A stretch of DNA of 64,000 nucleotides from Deltaproteobacteria bacterium. Lineage in GTDB: Bacteria > Desulfobacterota > Binatia > UBA9968. A model generated the notes under the pieces. The model did no database searches. It was not told the DNA's origin and saw only the letters and a program-made list of their open reading frames with translations. The translations under genes and the position numbers were made by a program. Shown here in pieces: positions 44,687-54,146 of this stretch (positions are counted from its first letter, which is position 1; each line of letters begins with the position of its first letter). The stretch is from contig JACPSE010000155.1 of NCBI GenBank assembly GCA_016193465.1, forward strand, positions 1 through 64,000, in the 5' to 3' direction.

Positions 44687-45784
44687 ATGCGGAAGCACAA
44701 GTGGCTCGTTTCGCCTGCGACGGTCATGGGATTTCTTTGTGCCGCAACGATTTATGGGTCGACAGCAGCGGCAGCGGAAAAAAACTTATTCAACCAACTC
44801 GTGGACAGGGCGAAGGCCGAGATGGCCAGGCCTGGAGCAAAGTTTGCCGTGGTGCTCGATTTGAATCCCAAGGAAGTCATTCCTGTCCTGCAAGCTTTTG
44901 CAAAGGAATTTCCTTTCGTCAAGGAACACACTTACAATCGCATTAATAGAACCGAGGAATTTCAGCGTCTTATTCTCGAGGCCAAGGCGGGCCGCATCCC
45001 TCCTTACGACATCTTTCATGTTCAGTTTGAGGCCTGGCCTGAGATGCGCGACGCCGGCATGGCTACCAAACCGCCTTTTCTTTACCCACAACTGGTAAAG
45101 TCGCTCCCTCAAGGCTGGACTGCTCCGGATCCCAGGGCCATTGATTCCAATGGCTATTATCTCTCCGCCAGCGCTCTGATTCGCATCATCGCTTATAATA
45201 AAAACGTTGTCCCCGCAGATAAGGTGCCCAAGAGACTGGAGGACTGTCTTGACCCTGAGTGGAAGGGAAAATTTCTCTATAACTCGCGTCCCTTGATGAT
45301 TGGCCTGCAACACGATCCCAAAACCAGGGAGTCATATCTTAAGTGGCTCAAGGGAATGGCCGGGAACAAACCGGTTTTGGTGCGTCAACAAACCGAAGGT
45401 CTGGAGAGGCTGGCCGCAGGAGAGTATGCGCTCTACTGCGGGGTCAATTACAACACCACGATCCGAATCATCGGCGACGGCGCTCCGCTGGGCATGGCTT
45501 TCCCAGACCCATATGCCGCTGATTTTGCGCACCGGATCCATGTGTTCAAATGGGCTGCGAATCCCGCTACCGGACAGCTCTATGCTCTTTGGATGGCGAC
45601 CCAAGGCCAGCCGGCGGTGGAAGAACACATGCATCGTGGCTTCCCGTGGAACCCCAAGACCGGCAGTTACTCTCTGGCGAAGGGGAAGTACGCCGCCATA
45701 TGCGATTCGGGGTGTGCGGCCAAGATGGGTCAGTACCTACAAGAACATGCCAAAATAGTTCAGTTGCCGGGGGGAAAAAACTAA
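44687..45784 (+). CDS. ABC-type substrate-binding protein (iron-type) linked to the permease
   Basis: Secreted binding protein of 365 residues: signal peptide to about TAAAA, then FNQLVDRAKAEMARPGAKF, YDIFHVQFEAWPEMRDAGM, IRIIAYNKNVVPADKVP, CLDPEWKGKFLYNSRP, and C-terminal AAICDSGCAAKMGQYLQEHAKI. Paralogue of the 37932 product. It lies between the amidohydrolase and a permease gene 22 bp downstream, so this copy probably delivers a catabolic substrate to that permease. AGGAGG-like site GGAGGG precedes the ATG. Confidence 0.87.
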   Translation: MRKHKWLVSPATVMGFLCAATIYGSTAAAAEKNLFNQLVDRAKAEMARPGAKFAVVLDLNPKEVIPVLQAFAKEFPFVKEHTYNRINRTEEFQRLILEAKAGRIPPYDIFHVQFEAWPEMRDAGMATKPPFLYPQLVKSLPQGWTAPDPRAIDSNGYYLSASALIRIIAYNKNVVPADKVPKRLEDCLDPEWKGKFLYNSRPLMIGLQHDPKTRESYLKWLKGMAGNKPVLVRQQTEGLERLAAGEYALYCGVNYNTTIRIIGDGAPLGMAFPDPYAADFAHRIHVFKWAANPATGQLYALWMATQGQPAVEEHMHRGFPWNPKTGSYSLAKGKYAAICDSGCAAKMGQYLQEHAKIVQLPGGKN

Positions 45785-45806
45785 ACCCGCGGCTGATATC
45801 AAGGTC

Positions 45807-47552
45807 TTGAATTCCCGGCTAGGAGCGCAGGGTCTCGGGCAGCAGGTGCGGCGGAATCTCGTCGCTCTCCTGTCTGTCGGCTTTGCTCTCTGGTTGATTC
45901 TGGCTCCCCTCATACTCCTCCTCATTTTCAGTTTTCGTCAGGGCAATCCCTGGCAACCGGGGAGCTTCACTCTGCAGCACTACATTGACGCCTATTCAAG
46001 TCCCCAGGCCTATACGATGTTCTTGAATACGGTTGTCCTGGCTCTGGCCAGCACCTTCCTTTCACTTTCCATTGCCGTTTTTTTTGCCTTCCTGACAGAG
46101 CGGACAGATATGCCTTTCAGGAACGTCGCCTGGGGACTCATGCTCGTTCCTATGGCGGTTCCCGGTTTGCTCTTCGGCGTCTCCTGGACCTTTCTGCTTT
46201 CGCCCAAGGTCGGGCTCGTCAATGTCTGGTTGCGCTCGTTCTTGTCCCTGTTCGGAATAGCGATGAGCGAAGGGCCACTAAATATCTTTTCGCTATGGGG
46301 AATGGTCTTTCTCGAAGGCATAAGAGGGGTCACGACGATTTTCTTGATGATCGCCGGCGCTTTTCGCGCCATGGACCCTAGTATGGAAGAGGCGGCCCGG
46401 GTCTCCGGCGCTTCCAGCCGCGCAACCTTCTTTCGTGTCTCCATTCCGTTATTGACTCCGCCCCTTTTTGCCGCGGGGATCTATAGCTTTATGAGCAGCC
46501 TCGAATCGCTGGAGATTCCAATGATCATTGGTTTCCCGGCAGGCATCTATGTTTTTCCCACCTATATTTTCTTTTCGGTCCAGAGATTTGCCCCCCCGCG
46601 CTACGGCATTTCTGCGGCTCTAGGGGCTACATACCTGGTCGTCAGTGTTATACTCGTCTACTGGTACCAACGAGTTGCCAGAGAGACGAACCGCTTCGCA
46701 ACGATCACAGGGAAAGGCTATCGTCCGCGCTTGGTCCATCTTGGCAAGTGGCGCTATCCGGCCTTTTGTGCCTTCCTCCTCTATTTTGTCCTCACCATCG
46801 CCCTTCCCACCTTTATCCTCTTATGGCGTTCCCTTGTCCGCTTTTACGTTATCCCGTCCTGGGCCGCTCTGGCGCAGGTAAGTCTCAAACAGTATTGGGA
46901 TGTCCTTAACGAAGAGCGTGTCCTTCTGGCGTTGATCAACACTGTCATTATCGGCATCGCTACCGCGACCCTGACAATGCTTCTCTCCCTCATCGTTGCC
47001 TGGGTGATCGTGCGGGGAAAATCACGGGGCCGATCGCTTCTGGACGGGCTTACTTTCTTGCCACATTCTATTCCAGGCGTTGTGATAGCCCTGGCACTGA
47101 TCATCCTCTACCTCCAGCCTCCTCTGAGTTACCTGCCCATTTATGGAACCATTTGGTTTATCGTGCTCGGTCTGGCCGCAAGCTACATAGCGTTTGGGTC
47201 CAGAACAATGAACGGGGCTTTGATCCAGATCCACAGGGAGTTGGAAGAGGCAGGCCAGGTCTCGGGAGTCCAGTGGGGCACGATCCTGCGCCGAATTATA
47301 TTTCCCCTGCTGCTACCGGCCTTCGTGAGCGGGTGGATATGGGTCGCGTCCCACTCTCTGCGCTCTTTCTCAATCCCGTTAATGCTGGGCACCAGAACTA
47401 GCAAGGTGCTTTCCGTTATTATGTGGGATCTGTGGGAACAAGGCAGGGCTGGCCCCACCGCTGCTCTGGGGGTCATGCTCATCATCGCCCTGGCCTTCTT
47501 CACAGTCACCGGCCGGTGGCTGGTAAGTCTCCTGAGCCGGCAAGAAGAATAA
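45807..47552 (+). CDS. fused ABC-type permease with two binding-protein-dependent transport domains
   Basis: Membrane protein of 581 residues containing two permease domains in tandem, as in FbpB/ThiP relatives, with about twelve helices. Coupling motifs occur twice: MEEAARVSGASSRATFFRVSIPLL in the first half and LEEAGQVSGVQWGTILRRIIFPLL in the second. It likely starts at TTG 45807; no ATG precedes the first helix. The cognate ATPase gene is not downstream, where the next gene is on the other strand. So the importer relies on an ATPase encoded elsewhere, or the operon has lost its last gene. Confidence 0.88.
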   Translation: MNSRLGAQGLGQQVRRNLVALLSVGFALWLILAPLILLLIFSFRQGNPWQPGSFTLQHYIDAYSSPQAYTMFLNTVVLALASTFLSLSIAVFFAFLTERTDMPFRNVAWGLMLVPMAVPGLLFGVSWTFLLSPKVGLVNVWLRSFLSLFGIAMSEGPLNIFSLWGMVFLEGIRGVTTIFLMIAGAFRAMDPSMEEAARVSGASSRATFFRVSIPLLTPPLFAAGIYSFMSSLESLEIPMIIGFPAGIYVFPTYIFFSVQRFAPPRYGISAALGATYLVVSVILVYWYQRVARETNRFATITGKGYRPRLVHLGKWRYPAFCAFLLYFVLTIALPTFILLWRSLVRFYVIPSWAALAQVSLKQYWDVLNEERVLLALINTVIIGIATATLTMLLSLIVAWVIVRGKSRGRSLLDGLTFLPHSIPGVVIALALIILYLQPPLSYLPIYGTIWFIVLGLAASYIAFGSRTMNGALIQIHRELEEAGQVSGVQWGTILRRIIFPLLLPAFVSGWIWVASHSLRSFSIPLMLGTRTSKVLSVIMWDLWEQGRAGPTAALGVMLIIALAFFTVTGRWLVSLLSRQEE

Positions 47553-47687
47553 AGGCCAATTCCGTCTCTTCAGCGAGAATGCAGGAGCCCTAAAAACCGT
47601 AGCAGAGAAAGGCTGAATTTTTGATCCAAACAGCAGAGGGGGCTGCGGCATCGGAACGCCACGCAGTCTGCCACGCTTGCTGCTCAT

Positions 47688-48800
47688 TTACCGCAGCTTG
47701 ATTTTGCCAAACTTTTCCTTGAACTCTTTCTCGATGTTTTTGAGAAGCTGTTCCCTCATCTCGAACAGGCGCTTGGGTTTTCTGGGCGGGTGCTTTGCCA
47801 GGGCATAGGCGGTGAGGACGGGAAGGGCGATGGTGGAGGCCACATAGCAGACAACCGAATCGGGCAACTGCTCTGGATCAATCTTTCCCCAACTGACCGC
47901 TTCGCCCGGCGTTGCCCCGGAAAGTCCGCCGGTATCCACGCGGGCATCGGTGATTTGGATAAAGTAGTCGTGGCCTTTCTCGTTGAGGCTGAGCACCTCC
48001 TGGATGTGCGGCTCGGTCTGTAAGAGGAAATTTTTCGGCGAGCCACCTCCCAGAATGATGGCGGCGCTCTTGCCTCCGGTTCGCTTTGCCTCCAGGACAA
48101 TCGCTGCAGACTCGTTGACATCCAGGGAGACGTCAAACTTCAGTCCGTTTCCTTTTAAGGCCAAGGCCGCCACGTTCATCCCGATAGAACTGTCGCCTGG
48201 AGAAGAGGTGTAAATCGGCACTCCATACCTGTAGGCGGTAGCCAATAGGGATTTCTTTTCCGTTCCCAGGACCTTCTCCCGCTCAGCCAGGTACCTCCCC
48301 ACGTGAAAGTGAAGCTCCGAGGTGCTCATTTCTTTTTGAAACTCGGCGGCCTTAAGGATTTCGCGGAAGAAATCATCCGTGGAGATCAGAATGTCATAAT
48401 CGAAAAAGATGTCATAGATCCTGACAATCCCCTCTTCCCGCAAGGTCACATCGTTGGCGTCGGGGGTGCCACGGTGCATCGGAAGGCCCATGGCAAAATG
48501 GGCGTCGTGGTAGAGATTGGCCCCGGTGCTGACGATCCAGTCGACAAAGCCATTCTCGATTAAAGGGATCAGGGCGGAGATGCCGAGCCCTGCCGGAGTC
48601 AGCGCCCCGCTGAGGCTCAACCCGACAGTGACATCGTCTTTAAGGATCTTTTCGGTGAAAAGCTGGCATGCCTCGCGCAGCCGGCCGCCGTTGTAGGAGA
48701 TAAAGTTGTTGTCTACTAGTTCGGTGACGGAAATCGAGGGGTTGATCGGTTTGGGGTCGATCTTTTTCCCTGAGAGAAACTCGCTCTTCCGCGCCATCAC
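47688..48800 (-). CDS. deoxyhypusine-synthase-family protein (bacterial)
   Basis: NAD-dependent aminobutyl-transferase fold, 370 residues. The catalytic Lys lies in EAVSWGKI (about residue 306), and other family blocks are [42 protein letters not shown] and [15 protein letters not shown]. Archaea and eukaryotes use such enzymes on eIF5A; bacteria lack that substrate, and bacterial members are tied to polyamine synthesis such as homospermidine or related long-chain amines. The product here is unknown. It is the first gene of a minus-strand pair with mlaA upstream (12 bp gap). Confidence 0.87.
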   Translation of the reverse strand: MMARKSEFLSGKKIDPKPINPSISVTELVDNNFISYNGGRLREACQLFTEKILKDDVTVGLSLSGALTPAGLGISALIPLIENGFVDWIVSTGANLYHDAHFAMGLPMHRGTPDANDVTLREEGIVRIYDIFFDYDILISTDDFFREILKAAEFQKEMSTSELHFHVGRYLAEREKVLGTEKKSLLATAYRYGVPIYTSSPGDSSIGMNVAALALKGNGLKFDVSLDVNESAAIVLEAKRTGGKSAAIILGGGSPKNFLLQTEPHIQEVLSLNEKGHDYFIQITDARVDTGGLSGATPGEAVSWGKIDPEQLPDSVVCYVASTIALPVLTAYALAKHPPRKPKRLFEMREQLLKNIEKEFKEKFGKIKLR

Positions 48801-48812
48801 CGCTCGATTCCA

Positions 48813-49637
48813 TCACTCCTTGATGGCTGCGGCTCGCCGCTGCAGATAGGCATTCCGTACCGCGCTGTAGAGGTCGACGACGGTCTCCTCAATCTGCTCG
48901 AACTTATCGAGATTGAGGGAGCGTTCATTGACGGCGTCTGTGCCGTAAATGCCCGCGGTGGCCGCGAACGGTATGAAATAGTTGAGAGGGTTCATAGCCC
49001 CATCGGCGGCAAAACCGATTCCATCACGGACCGTCATGGGGGGCAAGAGCGGCAAAATAAGATAGGGGCCGGGGCCGATACCGTAAACGCCCATGGTCTG
49101 GCCGGTGTCTTCGTCGCTCTCCCGAATGCCGAAGCCGTCCTTGGCAACGTCGAACAGCCCGGCCACGCCAATTGTGCTGTTGATGGTAAAGCGGGCCACC
49201 TCTCGGCCGGCGCCATCAAGTTTAAGCTGGAGCAGGTTGTTAACCAGGCGGCGCACTACCGCGAGGTTATCGAGGGCGTTTCTGACGCTCCTTTGCACCG
49301 GGTCCGGAAGCAGCGCATCCCAGACCACCGCCACTGGCCTTAAAAGAAAACGGTCGAAGACCTCGCGATTGAATGAAAACATTGCCTCGTTGAATGGCTC
49401 CCACGGATCCTGGTCTAATTCATCCCGGCCAGCAGCGCCTTCGGCTTCCTCGAGGGCGTAGGCGGCAGTTGTGCCCCCTCTCTCGTCGGAGGCGTTGGTA
49501 AGGACCTCAGGCTGGGATATGCTGATTTCGCTGTTTTCTTCCTCAGCATTTACCCACCCGACGTCAAAAAAGCCGGACATGCCTACGGAAAAAACTAGGG
49601 TAACGGCGCACACGGACCTGCGGAAGCAGTATAGCAT
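48813..49637 (-). CDS. mlaA: MlaA (VacJ)-family outer-membrane lipid-asymmetry protein
   Basis: Outer-membrane component of the Mla phospholipid transport system, 274 residues. The core is conserved: DPWEPFNEAMFSFNREVFDRF, ALDNLAVVRRLVNNLLQ, FTINSTIGVAGLFDVAKDGFGI, GPYLILPLLPPMTVRDG. Unusually, the signal peptide ends near WVNA with no lipobox Cys, so it may be a non-lipidated form; about 55 acidic residues separate it from the core. No mlaBCDEF genes are in the window. AGGAGGAAAACAAC precedes the ATG. Confidence 0.9.
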   Translation of the reverse strand: MLYCFRRSVCAVTLVFSVGMSGFFDVGWVNAEEENSEISISQPEVLTNASDERGGTTAAYALEEAEGAAGRDELDQDPWEPFNEAMFSFNREVFDRFLLRPVAVVWDALLPDPVQRSVRNALDNLAVVRRLVNNLLQLKLDGAGREVARFTINSTIGVAGLFDVAKDGFGIRESDEDTGQTMGVYGIGPGPYLILPLLPPMTVRDGIGFAADGAMNPLNYFIPFAATAGIYGTDAVNERSLNLDKFEQIEETVVDLYSAVRNAYLQRRAAAIKE

Positions 49638-49958
49638 TGTTGTTTTCCTCCTCTGTTGACCCTTTTTCTAACTACACGAACTCTTTGTTTAGGTCAAGGT
49701 TTTTTTGGCCTGCTGGGCAAATAACCTGTGGATAAGCTAAAAACATACCAACTCTTTTTAGCCTGTAGATTACGGCAATCTCCCGATGAATAAAAGGTTT
49801 TTCAACCAAAAGAGGCATACAAAGCCATTCTTGAGCATGTCGGGTGACAAAAAGCGTCGGTGTGGCTATGACAAAAAGCGGGAAATTTCTGCCAACAGAA
49901 TGGTTTTTTATTTGCTCAAAAGTTTGCAAAGCCCGGCTGAATTGGCTATCTTCGGGCT
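49638..49958. other. 321-bp divergent intergenic region between mlaA and coaBC
   Basis: No gene is supported here. It holds a perfect DnaA-box sequence TGTGGATAA at 49727-49735, a 12-bp direct repeat (next entry), and AT-rich stretches suited to promoters on both strands. I could not identify convincing -35/-10 pairs. A lone DnaA box without a cluster or dnaA/gidA neighbours does not make an origin. Confidence 0.5.
49845..49880. repeat. 12-bp direct repeat TGACAAAAAGCG, two copies
   Basis: TGACAAAAAGCG occurs at 49845-49856 and 49869-49880, 24 bp start to start, about 80 bp before coaBC. Identical 12-mers a little over two helical turns apart are a common arrangement for a dimeric regulator, but none is known to me for coaBC. 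Confidence 0.55.
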
Positions 49959-51179
49959 ATGGGAGAACAGGCGACAGAGAAGCCTAAGACCGTAGTCCTC
50001 GGTGTCTCAGGCGGGATTGCCTGCTATAAGGCGGTAGAGCTGGTTCGCCTGCTGGTTCGAGAGGGCTTTGCCGTTCAGGTCATGATGACCCGGGAGGCTA
50101 TGGAGTTTGTGACACCTCTGACGTTCCAGACTCTTTCCGGCCGTCCCGTCGCGACCGAGATATTCAGCCTGACACAGGAATCTGAAATAGGGCACATCAA
50201 CTTGGCCGATCAGGCCGATCTTTTGGTCATCGCCCCAGCCACGGCAAATATCATCGGCAAGATCGCGTCTGGCATCGCCGATGATCTGCTGACCACCGTC
50301 CTAATGGCCACTAGGGCGCCAGTGTTGATTGCCCCGTCCATGAACGTTCATATGTACGAAAATCCTATTCTGCAGGAAAATGTTCGTAAGCTCAAAAGGC
50401 TCGGTTATCGTTTCATGGAGCCGGTCGAGGGCTATCTCGCCTGCGGGTACGAAGGGAAGGGACGATTGCCGGAGCCCCCGGATATCGTTGAGCAGATCCA
50501 GGGATTACTAAAAAAAAAAGACTTAGCAGGTGAGAGGCTCCTTATTACGGCGGGTCCCAATCACGAGCCGTTGGATCCGATTCGTTATATCTCTAACCGA
50601 TCTTCGGGAAAAATGGGTTATGCGCTGGCGCGCCAGGGGGTGCGCAGGGGAGCGGAGGTTACCCTGGTGAGCGGACCGACCTCGCTTTCTCCCCCCGTCG
50701 GAGTTCGTCTGATCCCGGTGACGACCGCCGCTGAGATGCGGCAGGCAATTCTCCAAGAGTTTCCTGGCGTGACGGCGGTTCTCATGGCTGCTGCGGTGGC
50801 AGACTATCACCCTGAGAGATTTGTTCCCAGGAAGATCAAGAAAGGAAAGGGGGCGCTGAGGATCAACCTGAAGCCCAACCCGGATATTCTGCGCGAGCTT
50901 GGCATGCGAAAGAACGGGCGGATTCTAGTAGGATTTGCCGCCGAGACCGAATCGCTTGTCGCCAACGCGAAAAGAAAGCTCCGCGAGAAGAATTTGGACT
51001 TGATTGTTGCTAATGACGTTACGCAGGAGGGCAGCGGGTTCGATGGAGATACCAACGTGGCTACCCTGTTGGACCGAGCGGGCGCCGTTCACCCGCTTCC
51101 TTTGATGAGTAAGGACGAGCTGGCGGATAGGATATACGACCATCTCCTCACCCTTAAAAAACGAAGAGAAAAAGAATGA
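49959..51179 (+). CDS. coaBC: bifunctional phosphopantothenoylcysteine decarboxylase / phosphopantothenate-cysteine ligase
   Basis: Coenzyme A biosynthesis, two consecutive steps, cytoplasmic. The N-terminal FMN decarboxylase domain starts VVLGVSGGIACYKAVELVRLL and has APSMNVHMYENP and a Cys loop at YLACGYEGKGRL; the C-terminal CoaB domain has RYISNRSSGKMGYALA, AAAVADYHPERF and VGFAAETE. Length 406 is normal. The CoaB part ends with the NDV motif seen as VANDVTQEGSGFDGD. First gene of a long plus-strand housekeeping run. Start ATG 49959 is preceded by TCTTCGGGCT, a poor ribosome site, so initiation may be weak. Confidence 0.95.
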   Translation: MGEQATEKPKTVVLGVSGGIACYKAVELVRLLVREGFAVQVMMTREAMEFVTPLTFQTLSGRPVATEIFSLTQESEIGHINLADQADLLVIAPATANIIGKIASGIADDLLTTVLMATRAPVLIAPSMNVHMYENPILQENVRKLKRLGYRFMEPVEGYLACGYEGKGRLPEPPDIVEQIQGLLKKKDLAGERLLITAGPNHEPLDPIRYISNRSSGKMGYALARQGVRRGAEVTLVSGPTSLSPPVGVRLIPVTTAAEMRQAILQEFPGVTAVLMAAAVADYHPERFVPRKIKKGKGALRINLKPNPDILRELGMRKNGRILVGFAAETESLVANAKRKLREKNLDLIVANDVTQEGSGFDGDTNVATLLDRAGAVHPLPLMSKDELADRIYDHLLTLKKRREKE

Positions 51180-51182
51180 GAA

Positions 51183-51233
51183 GTTCACGCTGTTCAAGCA
51201 GTTCAACGGTTTGAACCTTTGAACGATTTGAAC
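51183..51233. repeat. word-repeat hairpin GTTCAA / TTTGAAC after coaBC
   Basis: Starting four bases after the coaBC stop, GTTCA occurs three times (51183, 51192, 51201) and TTTGAAC twice plus TTGAAC once on the other arm. The centre GTTCAA-CGGT-TTGAAC is a perfect inverted repeat. It can fold into a long hairpin in the transcript, without a U-run. Confidence 0.75.
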
Positions 51234-51249
51234 TTTATCTCATTGTTTA

Positions 51250-51792
51250 ATGGGCATTCCCAGAGAACCTAAGCCGGTCAAGCTGTTTGTCGGCCTACTT
51301 TCCGGCCACGCAGAGATCTTCTCTTTGGCGGAAAAAGAGCTGGCGGCCCTTTTCGGCCCTGTCGATTCGGCCAGCGCGAGCCTTCCCTGGGCAGTGACCG
51401 ACTATTACAAAGAGGAGATGGGCGCCGGACTCCTGCGAAAGTTTGTCTCGTTTGCGCCTCTGGTATCCCCGGAGGAACTGGCGCAGACCAAGCTCAAGAC
51501 CCAGGGTTTAGAGGCGGGCTATCACTGGATCGACGGCGAGAAAAGAGGACGGCGGATCAACATCGATCCTGGTTACCTGGACGTCGGGAAGATCGTTCTT
51601 GCCTCGACAAAATGCGCCTCTCACCGCATCTACCTCCGATCAGGGATCTACGGCGAGGTGACGCTCCTGTTTCAGGACGGCTCGTTTCAACCTTTGGCCT
51701 ACACCTACGCGGATTACCTCTGGCCTGAGGCGCTATCTTTTTTTATGGGGCTGCGTGCTCTCTATTTAACGCAGTTAAAGCAGGCCTTGTGA
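51250..51792 (+). CDS. DUF4416 family protein
   Basis: Protein of 180 residues, soluble, with the DUF4416 pattern: KLFVGLLSG near the N-terminus, AEKELAALFGPVD, DYYKEEMGAGLLRKFVSF, NIDPGYLDVGKIVLASTK and LFQDGSFQPLAYTYADY. The family is common in deltaproteobacteria and some other phyla, usually near housekeeping genes, and has no known activity; conserved acidic and aromatic residues suggest an enzyme. It begins 17 bp after the word-repeat hairpin. Confidence 0.85.
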   Translation: MGIPREPKPVKLFVGLLSGHAEIFSLAEKELAALFGPVDSASASLPWAVTDYYKEEMGAGLLRKFVSFAPLVSPEELAQTKLKTQGLEAGYHWIDGEKRGRRINIDPGYLDVGKIVLASTKCASHRIYLRSGIYGEVTLLFQDGSFQPLAYTYADYLWPEALSFFMGLRALYLTQLKQAL

Positions 51793-51915
51793 GGGGGCTG
51801 TCCTTGTTTGCTTGTTGGGTTTAGTACTCTCAAGGTACTCCAGTGTCGGACGTTTCCCTTGCTTCGGGACAAACCTCCCTCTCTGCGGGAACGAGCGGGC
51901 TGGGTGGAGAAGTCC

Positions 51916-52020
51916 CGAGGGGAGCGCGAGGGAGGCTGCGGACGTAGGAGTAGGAAGGTGCGGTTAAAGCGCTGGCCCATCGGCCGCAGCCGAGAGCGCG
52001 TTCCCCTCGGGCTCTTGTCC
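51916..52020 (-). repeat. 105-bp dispersed repeat, copy A
   Basis: Read on the minus strand (52020 to 51916), this matches 60239-60343 over its whole length with about 90 of 105 positions identical by eye and no gaps. The best block contains CGGCTGCGGCCGATGGGCC. It fills part of the gap between the DUF4416 and uracil-DNA glycosylase genes; frames crossing it give similar Arg/Pro/Ser-rich peptides that look spurious. Confidence 0.85.
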
Positions 52021-52052
52021 GACATTGATGTGGGTGTGGAGATAGTGTTAAG

Positions 52053-52832
52053 ATGCTTTTTGGAGCAGTGGTGCGGATGGATCTGGAAAACAACCGCGAA
52101 GAGCTGAGGAGGATGGTGGCCTCGCTGCTGCGCCATGTGGAGCGGTGTGATCGGGCCGGCATTCGGTTCTTGCCGAGGAGTCAGCCTAGCGCGTCCGAGG
52201 AGAAGGTTGCGGAGGACTTGCTTGAAGGGACAGAGGGCAATCTCTTTTCTGATTACGCGGCTGCCTATCGGGCAAAATCTCTGAAGGAGCTCCGTGCGGC
52301 GATTGGCGATTGTCGCCGCTGTAAACTCTGGCCTGGCCGTGCCCACCTCGTGTTCGGCGTGGGGAATCCTCAGGCAAAGCTCATGTTTATAGGCGAAGGG
52401 CCAGGCAGGGATGAGGATTTGCAGGGGGAGCCCTTTGTGGGGCGCGCGGGACAGCTCCTCACGGACATTATCACCAAGGGAATGGGACTTAAGAGAGAAG
52501 ATGTCTATATCGCCAACGTGATCAAATGCCGTCCGCCGGAAAACCGCAACCCGGAGCCCGATGAGGTGGATTCCTGCGAGCCGTTTCTCAAGAAGCAAAT
52601 AGAGCTGGTGCGGCCGCAGATCATCGTTGCCTTGGGTAAATTCGCGGTCCAGACCCTGCTGAGGAGCAAAGCTCCGATCACTCGACTCAGAGGAATTTGG
52701 CATGATTACCATGGGATCAAGCTCATGCCGACGTTCCACCCAGCATACCTTTTGCGCAACCCGGGAGATAAGAAACTTGTTTGGGAAGATATCAAGAAAG
52801 TTCTTAAGGGACTCAGGGCTCCTGCCGCTTAA
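52053..52832 (+). CDS. uracil-DNA glycosylase, family 4 (Fe-S type)
   Basis: Base-excision repair enzyme removing uracil from DNA. Motif A is [20 protein letters not shown], motif [10 protein letters not shown], and four Cys for the [4Fe-4S] cluster are visible in [15 protein letters not shown] and DSCEPF. An N-terminal helical extension of about 85 residues precedes the first Cys pair. Start may be ATG 52053 or ATG 52077; the latter has GGAG at fair distance. Overlaps nfeD by 56 bases. Confidence 0.9.
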   Translation: MLFGAVVRMDLENNREELRRMVASLLRHVERCDRAGIRFLPRSQPSASEEKVAEDLLEGTEGNLFSDYAAAYRAKSLKELRAAIGDCRRCKLWPGRAHLVFGVGNPQAKLMFIGEGPGRDEDLQGEPFVGRAGQLLTDIITKGMGLKREDVYIANVIKCRPPENRNPEPDEVDSCEPFLKKQIELVRPQIIVALGKFAVQTLLRSKAPITRLRGIWHDYHGIKLMPTFHPAYLLRNPGDKKLVWEDIKKVLKGLRAPAA

Positions 52833-54132
52833 GCTCGGGCTGTTTCTTGCCCTAGTCATCGGCGGTTTTTCGGCGTTGGCCCAGTCAAAAGGGCCATCCG
52901 ACCCGCACGTGGATCTTATTATGATCGATGGGGGGATTCATCCTGCGGTGGACGATTTCATTCGAGAGAGCATCGGACGGGCGCGCTCGAAAGGGGCGAG
53001 AGCGCTGATTATCCAACTCGATACGCCTGGCGGGTTGCTGACCTCGACCCGTTCTATTGTTAAGGACATCTTGGGCGCGCCGGTTCCGGTAATGGTTTAC
53101 GTCGCGCCCAGCGGCGCCGGCGCCGGCTCGGCAGGGGTCTTTATTACCTTGGCCGCCCATATCGCGGCCATGGCGCCCGGAACCAATATCGGCGCCGCCC
53201 ATCCTGTGGGGGGAGGGGGGCAGGAAGTAAAAGGGGTTATGGGCGAGAAGATTGAGAACTTCACCGCCTCTTTCAGTGAGACCATCGCTCAGAAACGGGG
53301 ACGCAACACGGAGTGGGCGATCCAGGCCGTTCGTCGCAGCGTTTCCATAACCGAAAAGGAAGCCTTAAAGAAAAACGTCATCGACATTGTCGCCAGGGAT
53401 ATAGACGATCTGTTGCAGCAGGCTGAGGGAAAAAAGGTGGATGTGGATGGCCACGAGCAGACACTCTCCCTCAAAGGGGTTCGGGTGGAGCGGTTTGAGA
53501 TGGGGCTCAAACAAAAAATTATCAATACCCTTTCCGACCCCAACATCGCCTATCTCCTCCTCATGGCGGGTATCCTCGGCATCTACATGGAGTTTTCCCA
53601 TCCGGGGGTGATTTTCCCCGGTGTCGCAGGGGGGATCGCTCTGCTTTTGGCCTTGACCTCTTTCCAGATTTTGCCTATCAATTATGCAGGGCTCCTGCTG
53701 ATACTGCTCGGGATCGCCCTTCTGATAGGAGAGGCCTTCCTGCCCAGCTTTGGTGTCTTGGGGATCGGCGGGGCGATTGCCCTTGGGCTCGGTTCTCTGC
53801 TCCTGTTTGACACGGAGAGTTCGGATCTGGTCGTGGATCGCTCTATCATCTTTACGGCTGTCGCTACGCTGAGCGCGTTGATGTTGGTGGTTGGCTATTT
53901 GGTCTTTAAGTCGCAGAAGAGAAAGCCGACTCTGGGTCTGGAGGGGTTGTTGGGAGAGATTGGGGAGGTGAGGGTGATGCTGAACCCGTGTGGAAAAATA
54001 TTTGTCCACGGAGAGTATTGGAATGCGGAGGGGGATGGGGAGATCGCAGTCGGCGAAAAGGTGCGAGTGGTCGGCTTTGAGGGGATGTCCCTCAAGGTAA
54101 AGCGATTGTCGGAGCACCGGGAAGAGGGCTAA
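52777..54132 (+). CDS. NfeD-family membrane serine protease (ClpP-type)
   Basis: Long-form NfeD protein. Signal/first helix [18 protein letters not shown]; ClpP-like protease domain [23 protein letters not shown] with the nucleophile Ser in GAGSAGVFI and a region AAHPVGGGG; then four helices around residues 270-370 and a C-terminal OB fold ([23 protein letters not shown]). Long NfeD and slipin form a membrane pair in which the protease cleaves the slipin. I chose TTG 52777 after GGGAGA; the ATG at 52702 would add residues from inside the glycosylase gene. Slipin follows 14 bp downstream. Confidence 0.88.
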   Translation: MFGKISRKFLRDSGLLPLKLGLFLALVIGGFSALAQSKGPSDPHVDLIMIDGGIHPAVDDFIRESIGRARSKGARALIIQLDTPGGLLTSTRSIVKDILGAPVPVMVYVAPSGAGAGSAGVFITLAAHIAAMAPGTNIGAAHPVGGGGQEVKGVMGEKIENFTASFSETIAQKRGRNTEWAIQAVRRSVSITEKEALKKNVIDIVARDIDDLLQQAEGKKVDVDGHEQTLSLKGVRVERFEMGLKQKIINTLSDPNIAYLLLMAGILGIYMEFSHPGVIFPGVAGGIALLLALTSFQILPINYAGLLLILLGIALLIGEAFLPSFGVLGIGGAIALGLGSLLLFDTESSDLVVDRSIIFTAVATLSALMLVVGYLVFKSQKRKPTLGLEGLLGEIGEVRVMLNPCGKIFVHGEYWNAEGDGEIAVGEKVRVVGFEGMSLKVKRLSEHREEG

Positions 54133-54146
54133 GAGAGGAGGAAGCT

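Noticed and set aside
49727..49735. DnaA box TGTGGATAA as part of a replication origin
   Set aside because: Single box, no cluster, no DnaA/DnaN/GidA genes; lone boxes occur by chance.
51762..52859. Minus-strand frame of 365 residues across DUF4416 end, repeat A and the glycosylase
   Set aside because: Antisense to two clear genes; the Arg/Pro-rich peptide arises from the 105-bp repeat, as in the matching plus-strand frame at 59991-60428.
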